Below are positions 33,922 through 42,061 of a stretch of 64,000 bases of DNA, in pieces; positions within the stretch are counted from its first letter, which is position 1, and every line of letters starts with the position of its first letter. Under the pieces are notes generated by a model. That model worked only from the letters and a program-made list of their open reading frames with translations. It did not search any database and was not told where the DNA came from. The position numbers and the translations under genes were made by a program. Origin of the DNA: Nocardioides sp. SLBN-35 (GTDB lineage Bacteria; Actinomycetota; Actinomycetes; Propionibacteriales; Nocardioidaceae); NCBI RefSeq assembly GCF_006715725.1, contig NZ_VFNU01000001.1, forward strand, positions 3,844,001 to 3,908,000, in the 5' to 3' direction.

Positions 33922-33927
33922 ACACTA
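33922..33927 (-). promoter_or_regulatory. -10 box TAGTGT for the substrate-binding lipoprotein
   Basis: On the minus strand TTCCTAGTGTGACG gives a TAGTGT -10 box about 74 bases before the GTG/ATG start region at 33848, leaving a 5' leader. The candidate operator at 33958-33974 would sit just upstream of the -35 region. Confidence 0.4.
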
Positions 33928-33957
33928 GGAAGACGCCCGCCCGACGAGTCGGCGCGA

Positions 33958-33974
33958 TTCCCACTCAGCGGGCA
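33958..33974. promoter_or_regulatory. Candidate operator site 1 (TTCCCACTCAGCGGGCA)
   Basis: One of five sites sharing about TCCCGMTSAGCGGR, all in promoter position of catabolic genes. It lies 110 bases upstream of the substrate-binding lipoprotein at 33848. The half-site AGCGGG is mirrored as CCCACT (one mismatch). Confidence 0.45.
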
Positions 33975-34027
33975 TCCGAGCGCAGCGCCCGTCCGAGGTA
34001 CGAGGACGGACGCTGGTCAGCGAGGAG

Positions 34028-34089
34028 GTCGAGGAGCGCCGGCGAGCTCGCGCCGCGAAGCAAGCGAGATCGCGGCGCGTCACGAGACC
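34028..34089 (-). repeat. Dispersed repeat copy, minus orientation
   Basis: It begins GGTCGAGGAGCGCCGGCGAG and ends GCGTCACGAGACC, the reverse complement of the GGTCTCGTGACG start of the copy at 1189. Inside, GCGCCGCG and CGCGGCGC form a stem around 34051-34077. Non-coding. Confidence 0.6.
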
Positions 34090-34144
34090 AGGCGAGATGC
34101 TGCCGGGACTGGTCCGGGGAGTGTTGGCGAGAGCACAGCAGGGG

Positions 34145-34240
34145 GTCTCGAGACGGTCGCTGCGCGACCTCCTCGACCACCGGAGTCACTGCGCGACCTC
34201 CTCGACCACCGGAGTCGCTGCGCGACCTCCTCGACCACCT
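34145..34240 (+). repeat. Dispersed repeat copy with a 29-bp tandem array
   Basis: GGTCTCGAGACGGTCGC leads into a unit starting TGCGCGACCTCCTCGACCAC at 34161, repeated at 34190 and 34219: two full 29-base units (differing by one base) and a third of 21 bases. The array ends on the TGA of the minus-strand acyl-CoA ligase. Together with the inverted copy at 34028 it makes a tail-to-tail pair. Confidence 0.8.
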
Positions 34241-35889
34241 CAGGGCAGCAGCGCCTGGCGTCCCTGCTCGACGAACTCCTTCTCGATGGCGTCGCGTCCG
34301 TCGTCGTCGAGGAGCCGGAACTGCGCGGTCCGGCCCACCCGCACCCACACCGGATCGGTGGTGTTCCACGCCGCGCGGCGCAGCGGGGCCTTGTCGATCT
34401 TGCCGCTCCCGGTGAGCGGCATCCGGTCGACGACACGCACGTACGCCGGCCACCACTTGGCGCCGAAGTCCGGCTGGGCGGCGAGGTGCTCCCCGAACGC
34501 GACGGGGTCGAAGGTGGCGCCGGGCTCGAGGTCGACGGCGACCATGACGCTGTCGCCGGTGCGCGGGTCCGGTACTGCGAACACCGGTGCGGCCGCGATC
34601 CACGGCAGCCGCTGGACGACCCGCTCGACCGGCGCGGCGGAGAAGTTCTCGCTGTCGACGCGCAGCCAGTCCGAGGAGCGGCCGGCGAAGTAGAAGAACC
34701 CCGCCTCGTCGCGGTAGGCGAGGTCGCCGGACCAGAAGTCGTCGCCGCGCACCCGGTCGGCCATCGCGCCCGGGTTCTTGTAGTAGCCCTCGAAAGAACC
34801 GGCCATGCCGACGGCGACCATCTGCCCGACGGCGCCGCCGTCGACCAGGCGGCCCTGCGCGTCGAACCGCGCGCGGGGGCACTCCTGCCCGGTGTCCTCG
34901 TCGAGGACCCGGACGTCGACGTCGCCGGCGGGCAGGCCGAGCGAGCCGACGGGGGTGTCGGGCGTGCGGTTGATCCGGAAGACGCCCTCACTGAGGCCGT
35001 AGCCCTCCATCACCTCGCAGCCGAAACGCTCGGTGAACCGGGCGACATCGGCTTCGGAGGCCTCGGTGCCGAACGCCAGCTCCAGGGTGCTGGTGCGGTC
35101 GCGCGGGTCCTCGGGGCGGGTCAGGACGTAGGACAGCGCCCGGCCGACGTAGTTGACGTAGGTCGCGCCGTGGCGGTGAATGTCGTCGGCGAACGCGCTC
35201 GCGGAGAACTTGCGGGTCATCGTCACCGTGGCGCCGGTGGCCATCGCGGGAGCGAGGTTCATCATGACGGCGTTGCCGTGGAACAGCGGCATGCACAGGT
35301 AGGTGACCGAGTCGCGGCGCATCCGGACCCGGCCGACGATCGCCTCGGTGAGCCGGCCGAGCCGGCCCTGGCCCACCACGACCGCCTTGGGGGCGCCGGT
35401 CGAGCCGGAGCTGAACAGCAGCATCGCGAGGTGGTCCGGTCCGGGCACCTCCGCGGTGTCGGGCACCGGTGCGCCGCGGTACGGCGCCAGCCACTCGTCG
35501 TACGCACGGTCGTCGACGTCGAGCACCCGCAGGCCATCGAGGTCGGACGCGAGGTGCCGCAGGCGGCCTTCGGTCACCACGAGGTCGACGTCGGCGTGCC
35601 GGGCGTCCTGGGCGATCTCCGGGCCGCTGCGGCTGGCGTTGAGGCCGACCACGACGGCGTCGGCGAGCGAGGCCGCGGCGATCCAGAAGACGTAGTCGGG
35701 CACGTTCTCGAGCAGCACCCCGACGTGGACCTGGCGCCCCTCGGGGGTCGGTACGGCGGCCCGGAGCGCCGCGGCACGCACGGCTCCCTCGCCGACCACC
35801 TCGTCCCAGGTCCACTGCCGGTCCTCGAAGATCAGGCCCGTCTTGTCGTCGCCGGCCCGGCTCGCCACGATCTGCGCGAAGGTCTCCAT
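34240..35889 (-). CDS. Acyl-CoA ligase (AMP-forming), FadD17-like
   Basis: A 549-residue ANL-superfamily enzyme that activates a carboxylic acid through an acyl-AMP to the CoA thioester. Motifs: phosphate loop LLFSSGSTGAPKAVV (residues 157-171), GYGLSEGVFRINRT, the hinge SGDLAYRDEAGFFYFAGRSS with DWLRVDSENFSAAPVE, and the catalytic lysine in TGSGKIDKAPLRR. Length and the DSEN rather than GGEN motif resemble mycobacterial FadD17/FadD19-type steroid acid ligases. ATG at 35889 shares one base with the MFS stop (TGATG). Last gene of the 18-kb operon. Confidence 0.88.
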   Translation of the reverse strand: METFAQIVASRAGDDKTGLIFEDRQWTWDEVVGEGAVRAAALRAAVPTPEGRQVHVGVLLENVPDYVFWIAAASLADAVVVGLNASRSGPEIAQDARHADVDLVVTEGRLRHLASDLDGLRVLDVDDRAYDEWLAPYRGAPVPDTAEVPGPDHLAMLLFSSGSTGAPKAVVVGQGRLGRLTEAIVGRVRMRRDSVTYLCMPLFHGNAVMMNLAPAMATGATVTMTRKFSASAFADDIHRHGATYVNYVGRALSYVLTRPEDPRDRTSTLELAFGTEASEADVARFTERFGCEVMEGYGLSEGVFRINRTPDTPVGSLGLPAGDVDVRVLDEDTGQECPRARFDAQGRLVDGGAVGQMVAVGMAGSFEGYYKNPGAMADRVRGDDFWSGDLAYRDEAGFFYFAGRSSDWLRVDSENFSAAPVERVVQRLPWIAAAPVFAVPDPRTGDSVMVAVDLEPGATFDPVAFGEHLAAQPDFGAKWWPAYVRVVDRMPLTGSGKIDKAPLRRAAWNTTDPVWVRVGRTAQFRLLDDDGRDAIEKEFVEQGRQALLP

Positions 35890-37352
35890 CACACTCTCTC
35901 CTCGGCCGACGGTCGCGTCGGCATCTCGATTGTCTCGGGTCTCTCGGATCGTTCGGGGTCGACCTGCCGGGTCCGCCCCAGGACCAGGCAGGTCAGGGCG
36001 GCGAGCAGCGAGAGGCCTGCTCCCGCCAGGCCGCCGGCGACGAAGCCGGACTCGCTCGTCTGTCGCCCGCTGTCGGCGAACCCGGCGAGCACGGCCAGTG
36101 CCAGCGCGCTCCCGGTGGACATGCCGAGGAAGCGCAGGACCAGGTTGAAGCTCAGCGCGCTGCCGGTCTCCGCCGGCGGCACGAAGCGCACCATCAGCCA
36201 CGGCATCGAGTTGAACGTCATCCCGCTGCCGAAGCCGCCGATCACGACGGCGAGGGTGACCTTCCACAGCGCGTCGTGCCCGAGGGCGAGCGCGAGGTTG
36301 GCGGCGGCGAACAGCAGGCAGCCGCAGGCGAGCAGCACGTCGGACGCCACGAACCTCCCCAGCCACAGGGCGATCCGGGAGCCGAGCACGCTGGTGACGG
36401 CGTACGGCGTCAGCATCAGGCCGGCCACGGCGACCGAGCGGCCGAGCCCGTAGCCGTGCTCGCCGGTGGTCTGCACGAGGATCATCGACAGCGACAGCAG
36501 CACGAACATGCCGAGCGCGGCGAGCAGCCCGCACACGTTGGCGACCAGCACGCCGGGACGCACCGCCACCCGCAGGTCCACCAGCGGCCGCTCCGCGCGC
36601 AGCAGCCACCAGCCGCAGGCGAGGTACGCCAGCAGCCCGCCGCCGAGCAGCCCGAGCGTCAGCGGCGAGGTGGTCCCCCACGCCTTCGCCTGCGTGACGG
36701 CGAACAGCACCGCGGCGGTGGCGGCGCTCAGGAGCACCGCACCGAGCCAGTCGACGCCGCGCGGTGCCTCCTCGTCGCTGTCCGGTACGACGACCAGCGC
36801 CACGACCAGCGCGGCGGCGGCCAGCGCGCACGCCCAGCCGAAGGCGCCCTTCGTGCCGGCGAGGGTCGCGACGAACGCGGTGACCGGGAAGCCGAGCCCG
36901 GCAGCGGTGACGTTGGCGACCGAGATCGCCGCCACCGCGCCGCGGACCTTCTCCTCGGGCAGCTCGCTGCGGGCGATCGAGAACGCCAGCGGCACGATCG
37001 CGAACGCGAGGCCCTGCAGGATCCGGCCGGCCAGCAGCGGGACGAACCCGAGCGGGAGCGCGCCGAGCGCGGTGCCCACCACGACGAGCACGAGGCAGCC
37101 GAGCAGCGCCGGCCGCCGGCGACGCCCGGCACCGAGCCGCCCGACGACCGGGCACACCACGGCCGCGGTCACCAGGGTGGCGGTGATCGCCCACTGGGCG
37201 GTGACCAGCGAGACGCTCTCGGTGCGGGCGATGCCCGTGACCAGCGGGGTGCCGAGGCTGCCCACGACGCCGGTGACGGTCGTGACCAGCAGGATGCCCG
37301 GGAGCATCCAGCGGCTCTCCCGGGCATCGCTGGGGGCGGTCAGTCGACCCAC
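35889..37352 (-). CDS. MFS transporter, 14-span DHA2 (EmrB/QacA) type
   Basis: A 487-residue permease with about 14 hydrophobic spans. GRLGAGRRRRPALLGCLVLV is motif A-like, and GRILQGLAFAIVPLAFSIAR followed by AGLGFPVTAFVATLAG matches the motif C antiporter region. The start is uncertain: the GTG at 37352 overlaps the end of the upstream lipoprotein gene by 13 bases, while an ATG at 37307 sits directly before the first span. It may export a catabolite or toxic intermediate, or take up the growth substrate; direction is not visible in sequence. Confidence 0.82.
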   Translation of the reverse strand: MGRLTAPSDARESRWMLPGILLVTTVTGVVGSLGTPLVTGIARTESVSLVTAQWAITATLVTAAVVCPVVGRLGAGRRRRPALLGCLVLVVVGTALGALPLGFVPLLAGRILQGLAFAIVPLAFSIARSELPEEKVRGAVAAISVANVTAAGLGFPVTAFVATLAGTKGAFGWACALAAAALVVALVVVPDSDEEAPRGVDWLGAVLLSAATAAVLFAVTQAKAWGTTSPLTLGLLGGGLLAYLACGWWLLRAERPLVDLRVAVRPGVLVANVCGLLAALGMFVLLSLSMILVQTTGEHGYGLGRSVAVAGLMLTPYAVTSVLGSRIALWLGRFVASDVLLACGCLLFAAANLALALGHDALWKVTLAVVIGGFGSGMTFNSMPWLMVRFVPPAETGSALSFNLVLRFLGMSTGSALALAVLAGFADSGRQTSESGFVAGGLAGAGLSLLAALTCLVLGRTRQVDPERSERPETIEMPTRPSAEERV

Positions 37353-38938
37353 GCGTCGTCGAGCAGGATCATCGAGTTCGCGCCGCCGGTGATGCCGTGG
37401 ACCTTCGTGGTCCACACGCTCAGCTCGGAGAACGGCCCGAAGGTGACGAACGGGACGTCCTCGTTGACCTGCTCCTGGAGGGCGGTGATCGCCTTCAGCT
37501 GGTCGTCCTTCGTGGTGGCGGCCTGGAACGCGGCGATGTGCTCGTCCATGGCCGGGCTGGTGTACATCCCGTAGGTCTGGGTGCCACCGCTGTGCATGGT
37601 CGCGTACATCCGGGCGAACGGGTCGGCCTCGACGAAGTTGATGCTCCAGCCGGCCAGGTCGTAGTCACGCTCCACGGCGATCCGGGTGATCTGCTCGGAG
37701 ATGGTGCGCGCCGGCTTCGGGTCGAGGGTCATCCCGACCGCCTCGAGCGACGCCTTGACCGCCTGGGTGGCGGCCCGCGACGCGGGGTCGGTCCCGTCGA
37801 CGTACCTGATCACGCCGTCCCAGCCGTCCGCCTTGGCCTCCTCGACGAGCTTCGTCGCCTCCGCGCGGTCGGGCGCGAGCCCGGCCGCGTCGGTGTGCCA
37901 CACGGAGTAGTCGGGGAACAGGTCGGAGGACGCGATGCCGGTGCCGCCGAACATCCGCTCCCGCATCAGCTCGGGGTCGATAGCCAGGGCGATCGCCCTG
38001 CGGACCCGGACGTCGTGGCCGGCAGCGCCCTCGGAGGCGTTGATGATGGCGACGTTGCTGGCAGCACGCATGTTGACGTATGCGGGCAGCTTCTTGTCCA
38101 GCACCTCGTCGACGAGGTCGGGGTCGCGGACCAGGGCCGCGTCGATGTCGCCACCCTCCAGCGAGTCCAGGCTGGTGCGCTGGTCGCCGAGGAAGGCCAT
38201 CTTCACGCTGTCGAGGCGGGGGGCACCGTCCCAGTAGTCGTCGCGGGCCTCGAGCTCGAGGGACTCGCCGTGCTTCCACTCGCCGAGCGTGAACGGGCCG
38301 GCGCCGACGGGCGTGAAGCTGCCGTCGGCCCCCACCGACGACTTGGCCACGACCATGCCGGGCCCGGTGCTGAGGATGCCCGGGAACAGCGGCCACGGGC
38401 GCGCCAGCTCGTAGGTGACGGTGTGCGCGTCGGTGGCGGTGGCCGAGGTGACGTTGCCGGCCCACAGCGCGGTCTCGGGCGCCTTCGCGGTGGCGTACCG
38501 CTGCTGGCTCCAGACCACGGCCGCGGCGTCGAGCGGGGTGCCGTCGGAGAAGGTGACCCCGTCGCGCAGGGTGAGGGTCCAGGTCGTGTAGTCGGCGTCG
38601 TGCTCGATCGACTTCGCCAGGCGCGGCACGAACTCCTGCTCGTCCGGGTCGAAGTTCAGGAGCGTGTCATAGATGTTCGCCATCTCGATGCCGCCCGTGG
38701 TCGCGGCGGCGATGGTCACGGTCGGGTCGAGCGAGGTCGGCTCGGTGTAGGCGCCGTACGTCAGGGTGCCGCCGTCGACCGGCTCACCGGCATCGTCGAC
38801 ATTGCGGAAGCCCTCGGCGAGGGCCTTGCCCTGGCCGCGTGGCTTCTTCTCCTCCTGCGAGGCGCAGCCGCTCACGAGCAGCGACGCGGCCACCACGACG
38901 GCTGCGGTACGACGCAGTCCCGGGACGGGGATGGACAT
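37340..38938 (-). CDS. Second substrate-binding lipoprotein (SBP_bac_5)
   Basis: A 532-residue family 5 solute-binding protein with a lipoprotein signal (MSIPVPGLRRTAAVVVAASL, lipobox LVSGC-AS). Family pattern: PVDGGTLTYGAYTEPTSLDP, FDPDEQEFVPRLAKSIEHDA, TWTLTLRDGVTFSDGTPLDA and FTPVGAGPFTLGEWKHGESL. It is clearly a paralogue of the lipoprotein at 32229 but divergent in detail. Unlike that one it lies inside the operon, between two acyl-CoA ligases and joined to an MFS permease, with no ABC permease or ATPase nearby. Confidence 0.9.
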   Translation of the reverse strand: MSIPVPGLRRTAAVVVAASLLVSGCASQEEKKPRGQGKALAEGFRNVDDAGEPVDGGTLTYGAYTEPTSLDPTVTIAAATTGGIEMANIYDTLLNFDPDEQEFVPRLAKSIEHDADYTTWTLTLRDGVTFSDGTPLDAAAVVWSQQRYATAKAPETALWAGNVTSATATDAHTVTYELARPWPLFPGILSTGPGMVVAKSSVGADGSFTPVGAGPFTLGEWKHGESLELEARDDYWDGAPRLDSVKMAFLGDQRTSLDSLEGGDIDAALVRDPDLVDEVLDKKLPAYVNMRAASNVAIINASEGAAGHDVRVRRAIALAIDPELMRERMFGGTGIASSDLFPDYSVWHTDAAGLAPDRAEATKLVEEAKADGWDGVIRYVDGTDPASRAATQAVKASLEAVGMTLDPKPARTISEQITRIAVERDYDLAGWSINFVEADPFARMYATMHSGGTQTYGMYTSPAMDEHIAAFQAATTKDDQLKAITALQEQVNEDVPFVTFGPFSELSVWTTKVHGITGGANSMILLDDAWVD

Positions 38939-38972
38939 GGCGATCTCCTTCTGTTGGGGGCTTGCGACCAGG

Positions 38973-40601
38973 TCAGACGAGGCGGACGTCGCGGCGGTTG
39001 ACCTTGCCCGTCGCGTTCCGGGGCAGCTCCTCGAGCGTGATCTGCCAGCGGGTGGGGACCTTGTAGCGCGCGAGGCCGGCCGCGGTGTGGGCGCACAGCT
39101 CCTCCTGGGAGACCTGCGCCCCCGGGTGCAGCACGACGACGGCGGCGACGCCCTGGCCGTAGTCGGGGTCGGGGACGCCCATGACGATGCACTCGCGCAC
39201 GGCGGGGTGGGCGACGATCCGGTCCTCCACCTCGGCCGGGTAGATGTTCTCTCCCCCGCGCAGGATCAGGTCGGAGCGCCGGCTCGAGATGTGCAGCTGG
39301 CCGTCGGTGAGATGACCGAGGTCGCCGGTGCGGAACCAGCCGTGGGGCGCGGTGGAGGCCGCTGTCGCCTCGGGGTTGTCCCAGTAGCCGAGCATCAGCT
39401 GGGCGCCCCGCAGGTGGATCTCCCCCTCGACCCCGTCGGGCACGGGAAGGCCCGCGGTGTCGCGGACCTCGACCTGCACGGTCGGCACGGGGCGTCCCAC
39501 CGTCGTCGGGTCGGCGGCGAGCTCGGCGGCCAGCGCGAGAGTCGCGGCGGTGCTCGACTCGGTGAGGCCGTACGTCGTGCCGAGGGAGCGCCCGGCGGCG
39601 GGCAGGGCCTGCCGCAGCGCCTCCTTGAGCTCGGGCGAGGAGGGCGCGCTGCCGACCGAGATGCTGCGCAGCGACGACAGGTCGAATTCGGCGAGCCGGT
39701 CGCCGAGCTCGACGATCCGGCTGAGCATGGTCGGCATCGCGCCCCAGTTGGTGACCCGCTCGGACTCGATCAGCCGCAGCACCTGCTCGATGTCGAACTT
39801 CCCGAGGTGCAGCACGGCGGTGTCGCCGACGACCAGCCGGACCACCGCGAGGTTGTGCAGCGCGGCGATGTGGAACAGCGGCGTGACGAGCAGGAACCGG
39901 CGATCCACCTGCGGGAAGCCCATCTCCGCGGCGATCGCGTCGTTGAGCAGGTGGAACCACACGGCGGCGATCACGTTGCGGTGCGAGTGGGTGGCGCCCT
40001 TGGCGCGACCGGTGGTACCGCTCGTGAACAGGATGACGGCCGGGTCGTCCTCTGCGATCTCCCCGTCCGGCTGCGGGAGCGCGACACCGCGGTGCGCGGC
40101 GGTGATCCGCGGCAGGTCCTCCTCGACGGTGAGCACGCGGACGCCCATCCCATCGGCCATCCGGGCCCGCGGCGCGTCGGCGATGAGCACCTTCGGGGTG
40201 GTCAGCTCCAGGCCGTGGACGAGCTCGGGCTGCGCCCACATCGAGTTCATGCCGACGGCGACGGCGCCGATCGAGACCGCCGCCCAGAAGCCGACGATCC
40301 ACTCGGGGCAGTTGGCCGCGCACAGCGCGACCCGGTCGCCCCTGCCGACGCCGTGCTCGGTGCGCAGCACGTGGGCCAGCGCGGCCACCTCGTCGTAGTG
40401 GTCGGCGAAGCTGATCCGCCGGTCGCGGGTCACCAGGTACTCCGCGTCCCCGAAGTCCCGCGAGGCCTCGAGCAGCTCACGCAGCGAGTGCTGCCGGTGG
40501 GCGTAGACCTCGAGGTCCTCGCCGCGCACGTCCTCCACCCGGATCTCGTACGGCGCGCCGGGCGCGGTCAGTCGCGCGACGGCCTCCTCACGCGTGGTCA
40601 T
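38973..40601 (-). CDS. Acyl-CoA ligase (AMP-forming)
   Basis: A 542-residue ANL enzyme. It has the phosphate loop VILFTSGTTGRAKGATHSHR (about 189-208), TTYGLTESSTAATLA, the hinge GWFRTGDLGHLTDGQLHISS with RRSDLILRGGENIYPAEVED, and the catalytic lysine in PRNATGKVNRRDV. The classical GGENIYP form sets it apart from the ligase at 34240, so the two probably activate different acids or chain stages. ATG at 40601 has AAGAGG upstream. It follows the SDR gene by 29 bases in the operon. Confidence 0.9.
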   Translation of the reverse strand: MTTREEAVARLTAPGAPYEIRVEDVRGEDLEVYAHRQHSLRELLEASRDFGDAEYLVTRDRRISFADHYDEVAALAHVLRTEHGVGRGDRVALCAANCPEWIVGFWAAVSIGAVAVGMNSMWAQPELVHGLELTTPKVLIADAPRARMADGMGVRVLTVEEDLPRITAAHRGVALPQPDGEIAEDDPAVILFTSGTTGRAKGATHSHRNVIAAVWFHLLNDAIAAEMGFPQVDRRFLLVTPLFHIAALHNLAVVRLVVGDTAVLHLGKFDIEQVLRLIESERVTNWGAMPTMLSRIVELGDRLAEFDLSSLRSISVGSAPSSPELKEALRQALPAAGRSLGTTYGLTESSTAATLALAAELAADPTTVGRPVPTVQVEVRDTAGLPVPDGVEGEIHLRGAQLMLGYWDNPEATAASTAPHGWFRTGDLGHLTDGQLHISSRRSDLILRGGENIYPAEVEDRIVAHPAVRECIVMGVPDPDYGQGVAAVVVLHPGAQVSQEELCAHTAAGLARYKVPTRWQITLEELPRNATGKVNRRDVRLV

Positions 40602-40630
40602 CCTCTTGCTCTCCTCGTCCACTACTGCGC

Positions 40631-41455
40631 TCACCGGATGGTCAGCTGCCCGCCGTCGATGTTCCACGCCTGCCCCGTGACCCAGGCGGCCTGGTCGCTG
40701 GCGAGGAACACCGCGGCCGCGGCGACCTCGGCCGGCTCGCCGGTCCTGCCGAGCGGGAGGTTGGCGCGCACGTAGGCCTGCCACGACTCGGGGTCCCGGT
40801 CACCGATCCGGCCGGTCTCGGTCACCCCGGGACACAGCGCGTTGACCCGGATGGCGTGCCTGCCGAGCTCCTTGGCGGCCGACGAGGTCAGCGACTGCAC
40901 GCCCGCCTTGGAGGCGGAGTAGGCGCCGGTGCCCGCGCCGCTGAGCTTCCCGCCGATCGAGGAGATGTTGACGATGCTGCCGCCCTCGCCCTGCGCGACC
41001 AGCTGCCGGCCGAAGACCTGGGTCATCAGGAAGGTGCCGCGCAGGTTGACCGCGATCACCCGGTCGAACGCCTCGACGGACAGCTCGGTCAGCGGGACCC
41101 GGTCCTCGCCCCGCGACGCGGCGGCGTTGTTGACCACGACGTCCACGCGTCCGAGCTCGGCGAGCGTGACCTCAAGCAGCCGTCGTACGGCGTCGGGGTC
41201 GGCGACGTCGCACACGACCGGGAGCGCCCGGCGGCCCAGCGCGCGCACCTCCTCGGCCACCGACTCGATGTCGTTCCAGCCGGCGGCGATCTCGTCGGCG
41301 GGCCGGTCCTCGGGACGCCGGCCGGAGCCGGTGACCACGACGTCACAGCCGGCCCGGGCGAGCTCGACGGCCAGCGACCGGCCGATGGAGCGCATCCGCC
41401 CGGCGCCGGTGACGACGGCGACCTTGCCGGCCAGGCCGGTCAGCTCGTAGCCCAT
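40631..41455 (-). CDS. Short-chain dehydrogenase/reductase (SDR)
   Basis: A 274-residue classical SDR: cofactor loop VTGAGRMRSIGRSLAVELAR (a TGxxxxxG variant with a longer loop, reminiscent of FabI-like or special SDRs), VVNNAAASRGED, catalytic S and YxxxK in NISSIGGKLSGAGTGAYSAS-K, and the late PGVTETGRI. The C-terminal VTGQAWNIDGGQLTIR is standard. Probably oxidises a hydroxyacyl-CoA or hydroxysteroid. The start overlaps the thioesterase gene by 16 bases. Confidence 0.88.
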   Translation of the reverse strand: MGYELTGLAGKVAVVTGAGRMRSIGRSLAVELARAGCDVVVTGSGRRPEDRPADEIAAGWNDIESVAEEVRALGRRALPVVCDVADPDAVRRLLEVTLAELGRVDVVVNNAAASRGEDRVPLTELSVEAFDRVIAVNLRGTFLMTQVFGRQLVAQGEGGSIVNISSIGGKLSGAGTGAYSASKAGVQSLTSSAAKELGRHAIRVNALCPGVTETGRIGDRDPESWQAYVRANLPLGRTGEPAEVAAAAVFLASDQAAWVTGQAWNIDGGQLTIR

Positions 41456-42060
41456 GGGACCTCCTGCAGCTCGATGAACAGTCCGCGTGCCTCGACCGTG
41501 CGCGCACCGTCGACCTCGACCCACGCCTCGGCGGTGGTCTTGCGACCGGTGGTCGCCACGATCCGGGCACCCAGCTCGAGGGGGACGTCCAGTGGGGTGC
41601 GTGCGTGGTAGCGCAGGTCGAGGGTGCCGGTGACCGAGCGGCGCCCGGTCGCCTGGACCAGCGTGCCGAGCATGCAGTCCATCAGGTGCGCGAGGTAGCC
41701 ACCGTGCACCGACTCGGGCGGCCCCTCGTAGAGCGCGTTCGGCACCGTGGTGGCGTACGCCGCGTCGCCGTCGAACCGGATCGCGAGCGGCAGCGCCTGC
41801 GGGTTGAACCGGAACACCGGCCAGGCCAGGTCCGGACCGACCTCGCGGGCCCGGGCGGGGTCGGCGAAGGAGGCACGCAGCGCCCGCGGGCGGGTACGCC
41901 GCCCGAGCGTCTCGGCGAGCTCGTCCATCCGGGTGCGGGCGGCGCGCAGCTCCTCGAGGTCGACGTCCGTGGTCGCCGCGGCCAGCATGAGCCGCCGAGT
42001 GGCGGCCGCCAGCGCGGCGACCTCCTCGGCGACCGGCTCCGCGACCTTGTCCGCCAGCAC
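41440..42060 (-). CDS. Hotdog-fold acyl-CoA thioesterase (PaaI-like)
   Basis: A 206-residue protein with an N-terminal helical region (about 1-75, LRAARTRMDELAETLGRR) and a C-terminal hotdog domain: VFRFNPQALPLAIRFDGDAA, then the catalytic-type helix SVHGGYLAHLMDCMLGTLVQ and GTLDLRYHARTPLDVPLEL. It could release free acid from a stalled CoA ester and so return CoA. I chose the GTG at 42060, one base past the thiolase stop; the longer frame overlaps the thiolase. Confidence 0.82.
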   Translation of the reverse strand: MLADKVAEPVAEEVAALAAATRRLMLAAATTDVDLEELRAARTRMDELAETLGRRTRPRALRASFADPARAREVGPDLAWPVFRFNPQALPLAIRFDGDAAYATTVPNALYEGPPESVHGGYLAHLMDCMLGTLVQATGRRSVTGTLDLRYHARTPLDVPLELGARIVATTGRKTTAEAWVEVDGARTVEARGLFIELQEVPWATS

Positions 42061-42061
42061 G

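Larger units (their letters stand above)
33849..34239. other. 391-base non-coding stretch with promoter and repeats
   Basis: No gene is seen. From left to right it holds the minus-strand promoter of the lipoprotein gene (TAGTGT at 33922-33927), a candidate operator (33958-33974), an inverted copy of a dispersed repeat (34028-34089), and a direct copy ending in a 29-bp tandem array (34145-34240) that reaches the stop codon of the acyl-CoA ligase. Confidence 0.7.

Noticed and set aside
34161..34240. Possible CRISPR array
   Set aside because: The 29-base units are directly adjacent with no variable spacers, and there are no cas genes; it is a tandem repeat.
35890..37194. Upstream extension of the acyl-CoA ligase frame
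   Set aside because: It is the shadow of the MFS gene; the ligase proper starts at 35889 (METFAQIVAS).
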